Shown: positions 63,734 through 64,000 of the stretch, piece after piece
How positions within the stretch are numbered: the stretch's first letter is position 1
Layout: each line of letters begins with the position of its first letter
The notes under the pieces: model-generated
The model's input: the letters and a program-made list of their open reading frames with translations, nothing else
Told to the model about the DNA's origin: nothing
Database searches by the model: none
Assembly (NCBI RefSeq): GCF_013359735.1
Contig: NZ_JABFMX010000001.1
Coordinates: 62,001-126,000 of the forward strand
Length of the DNA stretch: 64,000 nt
Reading direction: 5' to 3'
From: Arthrobacter sp. C9C5
GTDB taxonomy: Bacteria; Actinomycetota; Actinomycetes; Actinomycetales; Micrococcaceae
Made by a program: the position numbers and the translations under genes

Positions 63734-64000
63734 ATGACTGACAAGAACACCGCTGTCCCCACTCCGTTCCCGGCCGCCTCGATCCTGGGCTACCCGCGCA
63801 TCGGCCGCCGCCGCGAGCTCAAGAAGGCCGTCGAGGCCTACTGGGCCGGCAAGATCGACGCCGCCGCGCTGGACGCTGCCGCCAAGGAGATCCAGCTGGG
63901 CACCGCCAAGCGCCTCCAGGGCCTCGGCCTGGCCGAAGCCGCCGCCGTCCCCGGCACCTTCTCCTACTACGACCAGGTCCTCGACGCTGCCGCCCACCTT
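63734..64000 (+). CDS. metE: cobalamin-independent methionine synthase, N-terminal part (runs off window)
   Basis: Transfers the methyl group of methyl-THF(Glu)n to homocysteine. Only the first 89 residues are visible. The start ATG at 63734 has AGGA 6 bases upstream. A-S-I-L-G-Y-P-R-I-G-R-R-R-E-L-K-K-A-V-E-A-Y-W is the highly conserved MetE N terminus (folate-binding R and K). Very likely cotranscribed with metF under the same leader. Confidence 0.96.
   Translation, partial: MTDKNTAVPTPFPAASILGYPRIGRRRELKKAVEAYWAGKIDAAALDAAAKEIQLGTAKRLQGLGLAEAAAVPGTFSYYDQVLDAAAHL

Overview
This is a stretch of chromosome from a high-GC actinobacterium, most likely Arthrobacter, Pseudarthrobacter or a close Micrococcaceae relative. 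The evidence is the strong GC bias at third codon positions, the tig-clpP1-clpP2-clpX block, the ileS-folC-DUF4233-ndk...rne and rplU-rpmA-obgE-proB-proA...nadD-rsfS gene orders, a mycothiol-type DsbA-fold nitroreductase, a polyprenol-phosphomannose mannosyltransferase and an actinobacterial translational T-box. Nearly everything is core genome. I see no prophage, insertion sequence, CRISPR array or integrase.

Region by region. 0-5 kb: the end of an HNH nuclease gene, small unknowns, a PfkB-family sugar kinase, polyphosphate kinase 2, peptide deformylase and an acyl-CoA dehydrogenase. 5-16 kb: tRNA-His, oligoribonuclease, an MptB-like mannosyltransferase, methionine aminopeptidase, a LapA-like protein, CorA, tRNA-Arg, an accessory SSB, a lipoprotein, EttA and a TesB thioesterase. 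16-25 kb: GNAT, Pr6Pr and MscS proteins, truncated haemoglobin, an SDR, OsmC, PepN, a DUF1648-like membrane protein, RpiB and a Nei/Fpg glycosylase. 25-31 kb: tRNA-Gly, tRNA-Pro and the trigger factor/ClpP1P2/ClpX proteostasis cluster, then a DsbA-fold reductase and a decayed GH15 gene end. 31-44 kb: valS, DUF488, SDR, a secreted glycerophosphodiesterase, then T-box-ileS-folC-DUF4233-ndk and a VKOR protein. 44-58 kb: a very large RNase E/G, a TPP riboswitch with a ThiD-TenA fusion, rplU-rpmA-obgE-proB-proA, a small membrane protein, nadD, an Ala-rich membrane protein, rsfS and tRNA-Ala. 58-64 kb: YjdM, a flavin oxidoreductase, an RlmG-like methyltransferase, a ROK regulator, then a long noncoding leader ahead of metF and metE (metE runs off the window).

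The most interesting material is outside ordinary coding sequence. (1) The metF leader at 62.37-62.70 kb combines a promoter-like pair of boxes, a near-perfect 24-bp palindrome at the predicted transcription start and a multi-helix RNA fold that matches no riboswitch class I know. (2) Short tandem repeats occur at three unrelated loci (ssb leader, nei-like gene, thiD) with different periods (16, 18 and 15 bp) but a shared CAGGACAG/GGACAGGGC core, suggesting a dispersed minisatellite family. (3) Three long intergenic palindromes have arms of 21-29 bp. (4) The ileS T-box shows mutually exclusive antisequestrator and sequestrator pairings that can be drawn base by base. (5) The rplU-rpmA operon has an undescribed-looking structured leader.

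All assignments come from reading motifs and gene order. No alignments, folding programs or database searches were run.
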